Source of the DNA: JAZKFP01 sp040386355
Lineage (GTDB): Bacteria; Pseudomonadota; Gammaproteobacteria; Pseudomonadales; UBA6940
Length of the DNA stretch: 29,376 nucleotides
Assembly (NCBI GenBank): GCA_040386355.1
Contig: JAZKFP010000123.1
Coordinates: 1-29,376, forward strand
Direction: 5' to 3'
Below the pieces are notes generated by a model that ran no database searches, was not told the origin of the DNA, and worked only from the letters and a program-made list of their open reading frames with translations. This document shows, one piece after another, positions 1 to 6,856 of the stretch; the first letter of the stretch is position 1; each line of letters opens with the position of its first letter. The position numbers were made by a program, and so were the translations under genes.

Positions 1-346
1 GTAAGATTATTAAAGCCATGCAGTTTTAAACGATCTAGCACGATATTCACCACCTTCACCTCGGAGTCTAACTCCGATCATGATCATCTAATCTCATAAC
101 ACCTTTCATATAACCGTAGCGTTTGACCTTTGTTAAAAAAAGGGTATGCATTCATCATGATCTTTTTTTCCACTCGCTATTTATGACCACAAGAGCGTGT
201 CACAGCACTCTTGCGTGCGTAAAGCTTTGGCTTACGCAGCCGTCGCAACTCTATTCATCAACAGAGTTGCTCATGCGATTGAAAAAAAAAATTTATGCGC
301 ACCATTTCGTTTAACCTAAAATTCAAACACTACGGATATAAGATAA
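1..346. other. Intergenic stretch with three consecutive small hairpins
   Basis: I see no convincing gene here. A 63-codon open frame at 123-314 (+) has no ribosome binding site, no recognisable domain and a composition unlike the neighbouring proteins. The visible structure is a short hairpin at 61-77 (6-bp stem) and then three consecutive inverted repeats: AAGAG/CTCTT at 191-195/208-212, GCGTAA/TTACGC at 217-222/232-237, and a perfect 8-bp stem GCAACTCT/AGAGTTGC at 245-252/263-270. The region lies downstream of yhfA, which is on the minus strand. No T-tract follows the hairpins on the minus strand, so a simple terminator is not a good fit. Confidence 0.4.
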
Positions 347-784
347 TTATGATTCGAGAGCGCCAACGACTTCGTAGGAAAAGTCGACCTTAACATTACC
401 ATCTCGCAGCATCTTGGAAACCGAACAGTATTTTTCCGCTGACAAGGTTACTGCTTTTTCTACAGCGGATTCCTTTAACTTCACACCCGAAACTTTAAAA
501 TGCATATGAATGTGTGTGAACACTGCGGGCACAGTATCTGCGCGTTCTGCAGTAAGTTCAACTTCACATGACACAGGAGATTCGCGTGATTTTCCTAAAA
601 TATGAATTACATCAAATGACGCGCATCCACCCAATCCGAGTAATACCATTTCCATAGGTCGTGGTCCGGCATTTTCCCCGCCAAACTGTGGAGGGCCATC
701 CATTAAAACTTCGTGGCCATCACCAGTCTTACCTAAAAACTTAACTGCTTGCTGCCAAGTTACCGTTGCTTTTAAAGCCGGCAT
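347..784 (-). CDS. yhfA: OsmC/Ohr-family protein, YhfA type
   Basis: 145-residue cytoplasmic protein of the OsmC/Ohr superfamily, closely resembling E. coli YhfA along its whole length. Recognisable segments are PMEMVLLGLGGC, FTHIHMHF and LSAEKYCSV. The two family cysteines are Cys54 (in GGCASFDV) and Cys120 (in EKYCSV). In Ohr and OsmC the equivalent pair reduces organic hydroperoxides through thiol chemistry, but the physiological substrate of the YhfA branch is not established. The ATG at 784 follows a GAAGAG-like ribosome binding site. The gene is divergent from crp, the same arrangement as yhfA-crp in E. coli, which supports orthology. No signal peptide or membrane segment is visible. 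Family assignment is firm; the biochemical role is only family-level. Confidence 0.93.
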   Translation of the reverse strand: MPALKATVTWQQAVKFLGKTGDGHEVLMDGPPQFGGENAGPRPMEMVLLGLGGCASFDVIHILGKSRESPVSCEVELTAERADTVPAVFTHIHMHFKVSGVKLKESAVEKAVTLSAEKYCSVSKMLRDGNVKVDFSYEVVGALES

Positions 785-846
785 AATACGCTCTTCATTT
801 TATAGGTGGAACATTGGGGACCGCATTATTGAGCTTCTGTACTAAA

Positions 847-875
847 TTGCAAGCGTTTTTGTACTTGCTTAGGAT
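847..875 (+). promoter_or_regulatory. Candidate sigma-70 promoter for crp
   Basis: TTGCAA at 847-852 and TAGGAT at 870-875 are separated by 17 bases; each box matches consensus at 4 of 6 positions. It sits about 80 bases before the crp start in the divergent yhfA/crp interval. A 7-bp inverted repeat, AGGTTTG/CAAACCT at 906-912/921-927, falls between this promoter and crp, so it would lie in the 5' leader. This is pattern matching only. Confidence 0.3.
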
Positions 876-955
876 CAACGATCGACGTAGGCTCATGCGG
901 CAATTAGGTTTGTTATGGTCCAAACCTGATTTTCATTAATATTTTTGTGCAGTAA

Positions 956-1597
956 GTGGTCGTTATGAAGCTTCAAAATACTTTTATACATGATGAAAAA
1001 GCCTTTCTTGAACAGACAGTTCGTAGAAAATATCCACCAAGAAGTACCATTATTTATGCCGGCGATGAACCAAACACCCTTTATTACATTTTAAAGGGAT
1101 CAGTAATGGTTGTGATTGAAGATGAAGAAGGTCGCGAAATGATCGTCGCCTATCTTAATACCGGTGATTTTTTTGGTGAAATGGGTTTATTTGAAAAAAA
1201 TTCAAATCGTTCCGCTTGGGTTCGCGCCCGATCCGAATGTGAAGTTGCTGAAATCAGCTACGAAAAATTTCGTCAGCTGGCGAAGGAAGACGCTGATTTA
1301 TTATTTACCGTGAGCGCTCAGCTTGCAGGTCGATTACGCGCCACTACTCGTAAAGTCGGCGATCTTGCATTTTTAGACGTGACTGGACGTATTGCTCGCA
1401 CATTACTTGAATTATGCAAACAGCCTGATGCAATGACACATCCCGAAGGGATGCAAATTCGAATCACACGACAAGAACTAGGACGTGTTGTTGGATGTTC
1501 ACGTGAAATGGCAGGTCGCGTATTACGAATATTAGAAGATCAAGGTTTACTTAAAGTCACTGGAAAAAGTATTGTTATTTTTGAATCGCAAGAATAA
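956..1597 (+). CDS. crp: cAMP receptor protein (CRP), global transcription regulator
   Basis: 213-residue CRP/FNR-family regulator, very similar to E. coli CRP. The N-terminal cyclic-nucleotide-binding jelly roll (about residues 20-125) contains TLYYILKGSVMVVI and the phosphate-binding-cassette-like segment GEMGLFE...RSAWVRA. The dimerisation helix follows (about 125-150), then the stretch AFLDVTGRIARTLLEL and a winged helix-turn-helix with recognition helix GCSREMAGRVLRIL near the C terminus. As in E. coli it should bind cAMP and regulate carbon-use genes. The start is uncertain: GTG at 956 gives MVVMKL and resembles the E. coli N terminus, while an in-frame ATG at 965 is the alternative; neither has a strong Shine-Dalgarno sequence. 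It is divergent from yhfA, a conserved arrangement. Confidence 0.97.
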   Translation: MVVMKLQNTFIHDEKAFLEQTVRRKYPPRSTIIYAGDEPNTLYYILKGSVMVVIEDEEGREMIVAYLNTGDFFGEMGLFEKNSNRSAWVRARSECEVAEISYEKFRQLAKEDADLLFTVSAQLAGRLRATTRKVGDLAFLDVTGRIARTLLELCKQPDAMTHPEGMQIRITRQELGRVVGCSREMAGRVLRILEDQGLLKVTGKSIVIFESQE

Positions 1598-1693
1598 TGC
1601 ATATTTTTTAGGTATAAAAATAAAAACCTATTATTGACGTTTTCATAATCAATTTGGATTTTGATATTTTTAAGAAAAATTAAATATAACACT

Positions 1694-1725
1694 TAAAAAA
1701 AAGTCCTCTAAATTTTAGAGGACTT
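1694..1725 (-). terminator. Rho-independent terminator of the first beta-barrel gene
   Basis: Inverted repeat AAGTCCTCTAA/TTAGAGGACTT at 1701-1711/1715-1725 with a tiny loop. On the minus strand it is followed by a run of T (A-run at 1695-1702 on the plus strand). It lies just after the stop of the gene ending at 1748 and faces crp, so it may also block convergent transcription. Confidence 0.85.
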
Positions 1726-1747
1726 GCTTTACACAATAAAACGGTTT

Positions 1748-2323
1748 TTAGAAACCGAAACGTAAGCCTAGAGTAAATCCCTTAATGGTAAGATCTTCGT
1801 AATCGTAGTAATTCATATAGTCAGCGGTTATAGCAAGTGTTTCAGTAACGCTTAGCGCTGCTCCAAACCCATAGGCAATATCATTATCAGTTACAGAGCT
1901 TTCTCTATTTCCTTCTTCGTCAACCGAATCTTCTACTTTAATAACAGATTTAAAATGGTGATAACCTATGCGACCAAACAATTGAACATTATCAGTAACA
2001 TTAACAAATGGCCTTGCGTAAACTCCGTAAAATTCTTCAAATTCAAAGGTTAATTTTGAAGTAAGCACCTCAAGAGAATCTTCTTTAACACCTGTACCAA
2101 TGACTCCTTCAATTGCAAAATTATTTCCAATTTCAGTTCCTAAAATTGCTTGCACTCTTGCAGTCTTCAATTCTGTTTTAGATTCATCGTCAGCATCTTC
2201 ATCAGAATCATCGCCCATCGTTAACGCTGAGTAACCAAGCTCCATATAAGGCGCTGCTAAAACTAACGTAGGGAAAATTAATAATAATGAACTTCCCATA
2301 ACAAGCGACAATAATTTTTTCAT
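1748..2323 (-). CDS. Outer-membrane beta-barrel protein (paralogue 1)
   Basis: 191-residue exported protein with a Sec signal peptide (MKKLL, hydrophobic core, cut near VLAA). The mature part is short alternating beta strands and ends in LGLRFGF, a C-terminal aromatic typical of outer-membrane barrels. The size fits an eight-stranded OmpA/OmpX-like barrel (OMP_b-brl type). An acidic stretch, DDSDEDADDESK, near residues 38-49 would be a surface loop. The start has a good AAGGG ribosome binding site six bases upstream. It is clearly paralogous to the gene at 3023-3562: they share an EFYGVYARPFVNVTDN-type strand, LFGRIGY, and the closing DYMNYYD...LGLRF. The two copies are separated by a mobile-element-like repeat. 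Function beyond membrane localisation is unknown. Confidence 0.85.
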   Translation of the reverse strand: MKKLLSLVMGSSLLLIFPTLVLAAPYMELGYSALTMGDDSDEDADDESKTELKTARVQAILGTEIGNNFAIEGVIGTGVKEDSLEVLTSKLTFEFEEFYGVYARPFVNVTDNVQLFGRIGYHHFKSVIKVEDSVDEEGNRESSVTDNDIAYGFGAALSVTETLAITADYMNYYDYEDLTIKGFTLGLRFGF

Positions 2324-2431
2324 AAATAACCCTTAATGATCACCGAATCTACTGACCGTACAAAACGTTCAGCGCCTTAAATATTCGGACTAATGCTAAT
2401 GTAAAAAGAATTTTGATTAATTAAGAATTGT

Positions 2432-2443
2432 TGACAGCTGTCA
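2432..2443. promoter_or_regulatory. Perfect 12-bp palindrome, candidate operator
   Basis: TGACAGCTGTCA is a perfect dyad about 110 bases upstream of the first beta-barrel gene (minus strand). A dyad of this size suits a dimeric regulator, but I cannot assign one and see no second copy upstream of the paralogue. The rest of 2324-2580 holds no gene that I can see. Confidence 0.25.
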
Positions 2444-2580
2444 TAAAATGTTATCAGTCGATTAAATCAAAGCCGTTACAGCATAAAAGATAAAAAAATT
2501 CTTTAGTTAATTATATTTACATCCAATATTAGCTAAATCAGATGATTTTTCATGATTTATTTATTGAATAATTGCACATC

Positions 2581-2815
2581 TATAGCGAACGCAGATGAGA
2601 TTTCCTAAAATACTTTTCAAGTATTCAATCAGTACTTAGCAGCTTTTAACACGGGCGAATGATTATTCGTCCCTAAAACAATCATTACCTTCCTAAAAAT
2701 ACCTCAATATCTAACGGATTCCGTAGGGTGAATAATTATTCGCCTGCATGTAATTTCCCACAAAGTACCTTTTATAAAACATTTCACTCGGGAAATCTCA
2801 TCTGCGTTTGCTATA
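2581..2815 (-). mobile_element. MITE/REPIN-like element, copy A
   Basis: 235-bp non-coding element bounded by 25-bp terminal inverted repeats at 2581-2605 and 2791-2815 that match at 24 of 25 positions. The outer ends read TATAGCGAACGCAGATGAG and its complement. Inside are two hairpin-forming arms at 2652-2676 and 2723-2746 built on GGGCGAAT...ATTCG. It is homologous along its length to copies B (5795-6030), C (27359-27595) and D (27594-27832), but lies in the opposite orientation. TA at each end is compatible with a TA target duplication. There is no transposase inside, so it would need one supplied elsewhere. Confidence 0.85.
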
Positions 2816-2921
2816 TAATTTGGCCTAATTTTTAAATGAGGCATGGAATTAATTTTTATTAGATTTATTTTGACAATTGAAAATTTTCAAAAACCTTAAC
2901 AAACAATAAAATTATGACTGC

Positions 2922-2954
2922 AAAAAAAAGCCCTTATTTAAAAGGGCTTTTTTT
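2922..2954. terminator. Bidirectional rho-independent terminator
   Basis: A-run, stem AGCCCTT/AAGGGCT at 2929-2935/2942-2948 with loop ATTTAA, then a T-run. It is symmetrical, so it can act on either strand; its natural client is the beta-barrel gene ending at 3023 on the minus strand. Confidence 0.8.
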
Positions 2955-2965
2955 AATTATAATGA

Positions 2966-2995
2966 AAAACGGGCGAATCATTTTTTGCCCGTTTT
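2966..2995 (-). terminator. Second hairpin derived from the REP-like arm
   Basis: Stem AAAACGGGC/GCCCGTTTT at 2966-2974/2987-2995 around the loop GAATCATTTTTT. The core GGGCGAATCATTTTTTGCCC looks like a solitary, diverged arm of the MITE/REPIN-like elements in this window. It sits between the stop of the second beta-barrel gene and the strong terminator, so it may add to termination. Confidence 0.5.
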
Positions 2996-3022
2996 AATAC
3001 TGCAGAATGCTTAACCTTTAAA

Positions 3023-3562
3023 TTAAAACTCAAAGCGCAGACCTAAACCAACTCCAGAAATTTCTAAATTCTCTTTGTCGTAGTAGTTCATGTAATCTAC
3101 AAGAATTGAAGCGGTATCTGAAACATTAAACGCTGCACCAACTCCATAAGAAACATCTTTATCGGAATCAGTATTCTCAGTACCAGTACCTGAATCAGAA
3201 GAGACCGTTGCTTCGTATTTTCGATATCCAATACGTCCAAATAATTCAATACCGTCTGTGACATTAACGAAAGGACGTAAGTAAATTCCGTAGAATTCAT
3301 TCATTTCAACAGTAATATCATTACCTAGAAAAAATGATTGCGAATCATCCGCTACACCCGTTCCGATAACGCCTTCAACCGCAATATTGCTTCCTAATGT
3401 TGTGCCTAAGGTTAAATGAGCAGTACTTGGTTCGAATTCTGTTCCATCGCTTAGTTCAAATGAATCCATGGAATAACCAAGATCTAAATACGATTCTGCA
3501 TATGCATTTGAAGAAACCCATCCTGCCAAATACAGCGCGATTACTGCAAAAAACTTTTTCAT
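3023..3562 (-). CDS. Outer-membrane beta-barrel protein (paralogue 2)
   Basis: 179-residue exported protein, paralogue of the gene at 1748-2323. The start chosen is the ATG at 3562 because AAGGGGA lies five to six bases upstream; the in-frame ATG at 3577 would sit before that site. Signal peptide MKKFFAVIALYLAGWVSSNAYA, then an eight-stranded-barrel-sized mature domain ending LGLRFEF. Shared blocks with paralogue 1 are VEGVIGTGV, EFYGIYLRPFVNVTDG, LFGRIGY and DYMNYYD. The loop corresponding to the Asp-rich loop of paralogue 1 differs, as expected for surface-exposed loops. It probably arose by tandem duplication, with the repeat element later landing between the copies. The molecular role is unknown. 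Confidence 0.85.
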   Translation of the reverse strand: MKKFFAVIALYLAGWVSSNAYAESYLDLGYSMDSFELSDGTEFEPSTAHLTLGTTLGSNIAVEGVIGTGVADDSQSFFLGNDITVEMNEFYGIYLRPFVNVTDGIELFGRIGYRKYEATVSSDSGTGTENTDSDKDVSYGVGAAFNVSDTASILVDYMNYYDKENLEISGVGLGLRFEF

Positions 3563-3625
3563 GTACATCCCCTTCATTATAAAAATGCAGTTCTATACTA
3601 GAACCGACTACCAAATATCATGGCG

Positions 3626-3654
3626 ATACTATTGATGGCACTTGGCTTAGTCAA
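3626..3654 (-). promoter_or_regulatory. Candidate promoter for beta-barrel paralogue 2
   Basis: On the minus strand TTGACT (3654-3649) and TAGTAT (3631-3626) are separated by exactly 17 bases. They match the sigma-70 boxes at 5 and 4 of 6 positions and lie about 65 bases before the start codon. Confidence 0.45.
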
Positions 3655-3710
3655 GTTGTAAAAAGCCATAGTCATTTTTAATTGATGGAGACTTTTAGAT
3701 TTAAGAAGCT

Positions 3711-5621
3711 TTATTCATCTCGAGCAGGACGAGATCTGGTCGTTTTCGGTTTTGGTGCAGCGAATCCTGATTTAGGTTTTACACTATATTTAGAGTCACT
3801 TTTTTCTGATGAAGTACGCGGTTTTGCTTTTTTAGGCGCAGACGATGTCCAGTTTGATTCTGTTCTTTCAGGACCTTTACGACGCCCTTCTACTTTACCG
3901 GTAGAATTTGATTTTCCAAATCCTGAGCGATCTTTATCATTAGAAAATCTCGAGTCTGTTGATCTTGGATTTGTTTGGCGTGCACCTGTTGGTCGTGACG
4001 TTGATCGCGAATCTGTTGATCTTGAGGTCGTCGATCGAGAGTCTGCCGATCTTGAAGTCGATGGCCTTGAGCTAGGAGCCCTAGAACTTTCCGATGAATC
4101 ACTACCAAATTTTGACTTGCGAACATCCTCCGTGCTTCTTACAAAAGAATTTTTTTCTGGAGAATTTCTTGAAGTAGCATTTTTTGAAGAAGAATGTCTT
4201 GAAGTTGTATTCCGACCCAATTCAGTTTTATCTGCAAATGATTTACGTGCATCAGGTTTTGTTATTGAAGACGGTCTTGCAGAAGATGTTCGTACTGAAT
4301 CTGATCGTTCTCTCGTTGTGCCCGGATCTCTATCATTTTTACCACGCGCAGAACGACGTGGTCTTTCTTGCTCAGGCCGACCTTGATATCGAGACGTTTT
4401 TTCACCAGGACGCGACGGCTTGGATGAACGACCAGAATTGGATTGTTTTTTTGCTGGCGCCATCATTGTGTTGGACGGAGGAACCGCATGCTTAGGTTCG
4501 AAGTTATCAACTTCTTCCCGTTTAATCGTTTGCTTGATTAAATGTTCGATACTTTGCAGCTGTAAAATTTCATCTGCACTCACTAATGAAATAGCTTGTC
4601 CTTCTGCACCAGCTCGACCTGTACGACCAATGCGATGTACGTAATCTTCGGCAATATTCGGTAAATCCACATTTATCACTAACGGCATTTGATCAATATC
4701 AATTCCGCGAGCCACGATATCCGTTGCAATTAAAACTTGGGTTTTACCTTTTTTAAAATTATCGAGTGCTTTCGTGCGTTGAAATTGGCTTTTATTACCG
4801 TGAATTGCTTCAGCTTGAATATCATCATTTTGCAAATAACGTACAAGCTTGTCGGTTCCGTGTTTAGTTCGGGCAAACACCAACGCTTGATGCCAATTAT
4901 TGGTACGAATCAAATGACTGAGTAATTCTGGCTTACGTGCTTTATCAACGGTATAGATTTTTTGTCGTACTGCAGAGCTGGTTGTTACTTTTGGTGATAC
5001 CGTAATTTCTACAGGATGTTTTAATAATGATTTTGCAAGCTGACGAATTTCTGAAGAAAGCGTTGCAGAAAATAATAAATTTTGGCGAGGCTTTGGCATT
5101 AAAGCGATAACTTGTTTAATCGCGTTGATAAAACCCATATCCAACATACGATCGGCTTCGTCTAACACTAAAAATTCGACATCACGCAATTGAATCGCAC
5201 GCTGTTCATGCAAATCCATTAACCGACCAGGCGTTGCAATCAGAATTTCCACGCCACGACGTAACTTCATCATTTGTGGATTAATTTTTACGCCACCGTA
5301 TACAACCGCAGATCGTAAATTTAAATTTTTGCCATAGGCTAAAACACTTTCATGAATTTGCGCTGCCAACTCTCTTGTCGGTGTTAACACGAGTGCGCGT
5401 GTATGATTCGCACTTGCTGCCGGCCTTTGACTCAGCTTTTGCAATAAAGGAAGAATAAAGCCCGCTGTTTTACCGGTGCCAGTTTGCGCCGAAGCTAAAA
5501 CATCTTTGCCTTGTAAAATTATGGGAATAGATTGGGATTGAATTGGGGATGGAGTGGCATAGCCTTTTTCTTTTACTGCAAGAACTAAAGGCTCGATTAA
5601 ACCTAACTTTTGAAAACTCAT
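3711..5621 (-). CDS. rhlE: DEAD-box RNA helicase, RhlE-like, with long Arg/Ser-rich tail
   Basis: 636-residue ATP-dependent RNA helicase. The start is the ATG at 5621: AGGA lies six bases upstream and the protein then begins MSFQKLGL, the usual RhlE opening; a longer frame to 5681 adds 20 unrelated residues. Core motifs are Walker A AQTGTGKT (Lys51), PTREL (81-85), DEAD at 154-157, SAT at 185-187, ARGID (304-308) and HRIGRTGR (329-336). The helicase core ends near residue 380. It is followed by about 255 residues of Lys/Arg/Ser/Thr-rich, low-complexity sequence with many SR/RS dipeptides and short repeats such as RSTDSRSTTS. RhlE proteins remodel RNA in ribosome assembly and decay, and basic tails help them bind RNA; this tail is unusually long. 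Family is certain; RhlE rather than a sister subfamily is probable. Confidence 0.92.
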   Translation of the reverse strand: MSFQKLGLIEPLVLAVKEKGYATPSPIQSQSIPIILQGKDVLASAQTGTGKTAGFILPLLQKLSQRPAASANHTRALVLTPTRELAAQIHESVLAYGKNLNLRSAVVYGGVKINPQMMKLRRGVEILIATPGRLMDLHEQRAIQLRDVEFLVLDEADRMLDMGFINAIKQVIALMPKPRQNLLFSATLSSEIRQLAKSLLKHPVEITVSPKVTTSSAVRQKIYTVDKARKPELLSHLIRTNNWHQALVFARTKHGTDKLVRYLQNDDIQAEAIHGNKSQFQRTKALDNFKKGKTQVLIATDIVARGIDIDQMPLVINVDLPNIAEDYVHRIGRTGRAGAEGQAISLVSADEILQLQSIEHLIKQTIKREEVDNFEPKHAVPPSNTMMAPAKKQSNSGRSSKPSRPGEKTSRYQGRPEQERPRRSARGKNDRDPGTTRERSDSVRTSSARPSSITKPDARKSFADKTELGRNTTSRHSSSKNATSRNSPEKNSFVRSTEDVRKSKFGSDSSESSRAPSSRPSTSRSADSRSTTSRSTDSRSTSRPTGARQTNPRSTDSRFSNDKDRSGFGKSNSTGKVEGRRKGPERTESNWTSSAPKKAKPRTSSEKSDSKYSVKPKSGFAAPKPKTTRSRPARDE

Positions 5622-5794
5622 TTGAATTCCTAATAATCTGAACATTGAAAAAATACTAGAGTTGCCCCTAAATTTTTCCATCTAGCACTTAATGGGCAAA
5701 GCGTGAGGAGTGTATCTTATTTTTCTCTACAGGGAAAAAACTCTATTTTTCGATAAAGTTCTCAGGAAAATAGTGTTTTACGAAAGCTCAGCAA

Positions 5795-6030
5795 TATACC
5801 AAAGACACATGCGTTTTCCTGGGTAAAATGTTTTATGAAAGGTGTTGGGTGGGAAAGAACATGCGGGCGAATGATTATTCGCCCCTACGTTATCCGTTAG
5901 AGATGTAGGTATTTTTAGGAAAATGATCATTATTTGTAGGGGCGAATAATCATTCGCCCGTGTTGAGAGCTACCTAATACTGATTGAATAGTTTAAAAGT
6001 GTTTTAGGAAATCCCATCTGCGTTTGGTGA
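5795..6030 (+). mobile_element. MITE/REPIN-like element, copy B
   Basis: 236-bp copy of the element family between the helicase promoter region and yccF. The left end is TATACCAAAGACACATGCG; the right end, ATCCCATCTGCGTTTGGTGA, has lost the final TATA symmetry. Its two internal arms, 5864-5888 and 5936-5960, are perfect 25-bp inverted repeats of each other, and each is itself near-palindromic (GGGCGAATGATTATTCGCCC). Both carry GTAG at the inward-facing side, the tetranucleotide typical of RAYT-associated REP sequences. No open frame lies inside. Confidence 0.85.
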
Positions 6031-6036
6031 AGAGGG

Positions 6037-6489
6037 TTAGCGATTCTGCATAACATGTCGCTCTGCATGCGCTTGACGAGTAGCTGATGCCACCTCTTTA
6101 CTCACTACCATTTGACCAATTGGCGCCAAAGCAATACCGGCTAATTTTAAATGTTGAATCGCAAACGGAATTCCAATAATAGTTACTGCATTTGCAATCG
6201 CCGACATCACATGACCGATTGCCAACCAAATTCCTGCGAACAAAAACCAAATAATATTTCCTACTACACCAAAAGCACTTGTACCAATATCTTCGCGATC
6301 GAATAAATCTTGACGACTAATTGCTTCACGTCCAAAAGGTAAAAAAGTAAATTGACCAATGACAAAACATGCCTTTGCCCAAGGAATACCAATAATTGTT
6401 ATAAATGCAATGGCGCCTATCAACCACCAGGCAAGCCCCATAAATACACCACCTAAAATAAACCAAAGAAAATTAAGAATTGCTCGCAT
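6037..6489 (-). CDS. yccF: YccF-family inner membrane protein
   Basis: 150-residue membrane protein of the YccF (DUF307) family, similar in length to E. coli YccF. The family's repeated signature appears twice: FITIIGIPWAKACF near residues 29-42 and VTIIGIPFAIQHLKL near 102-116, each in or next to a hydrophobic segment. Other segments typical of the family are FLPFGREAISR and VVGNIIWFLFAGIWLAIGHV. About four hydrophobic spans predict an inner-membrane location. The start has an AGGAT site on the minus strand. The biochemical function of YccF is unknown. The gene appears monocistronic, with element copy B immediately downstream. Confidence 0.92.
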   Translation of the reverse strand: MRAILNFLWFILGGVFMGLAWWLIGAIAFITIIGIPWAKACFVIGQFTFLPFGREAISRQDLFDREDIGTSAFGVVGNIIWFLFAGIWLAIGHVMSAIANAVTIIGIPFAIQHLKLAGIALAPIGQMVVSKEVASATRQAHAERHVMQNR

Positions 6490-6856
6490 ATTTTTTATAT
6501 CCTATTGGTAATTAATTTTTCATAAATATTTAATATAGTTTCTACCTATTCGATCTTTAATATTTGTTATCGCCTAGAAAATACTGCGGCATTTTAAAAA
6601 AAATTATTGCACAGTAAAATTAATTGAAACGTTTTTATCTTCTCACAATTCAGTCACATATTTAACAACTACTATCCTTACGCACTCAGATCGTATTAAG
6701 TAAATTTTTGTTCTGAGAGCGTCACACAAACCTCATAATTACTTATCGTATTTCTACAGGTTGTGGTCTATAACTTACAACCCTGTAGTAAAAACTAAGT
6801 ACTTAAAACAGAATGGTTCTGTTTTTTTACGGAAAATTAAATTCAAGGAAGGTTAT
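6490..6856. other. Divergent intergenic region upstream of yccF and the DUF4331 operon
   Basis: 367 bases without a gene. It must hold the promoters for yccF (-) and for the four-gene operon starting at 6857 (+). An open frame continues upstream of 6857 to 6761, but the real start is set by AAGGAAGG at 6845-6852. I see TCACA-type half-sites scattered at about 6640-6660 and 6720, but no clean CRP dyad and no convincing promoter pair. Confidence 0.4.

Noticed and set aside
123..314. 63-codon open frame at the window start
   Set aside because: No ribosome binding site, no domain, and it overlaps the three hairpins; most likely chance.
3682..4386. 234-codon open frame on the plus strand opposite the helicase tail
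   Set aside because: It lies entirely antisense to the Arg/Ser-rich tail of a certain helicase gene. Its Glu/Leu/Asp/Arg-rich composition is the mirror of that low-complexity coding sequence, and it has no recognisable domain.
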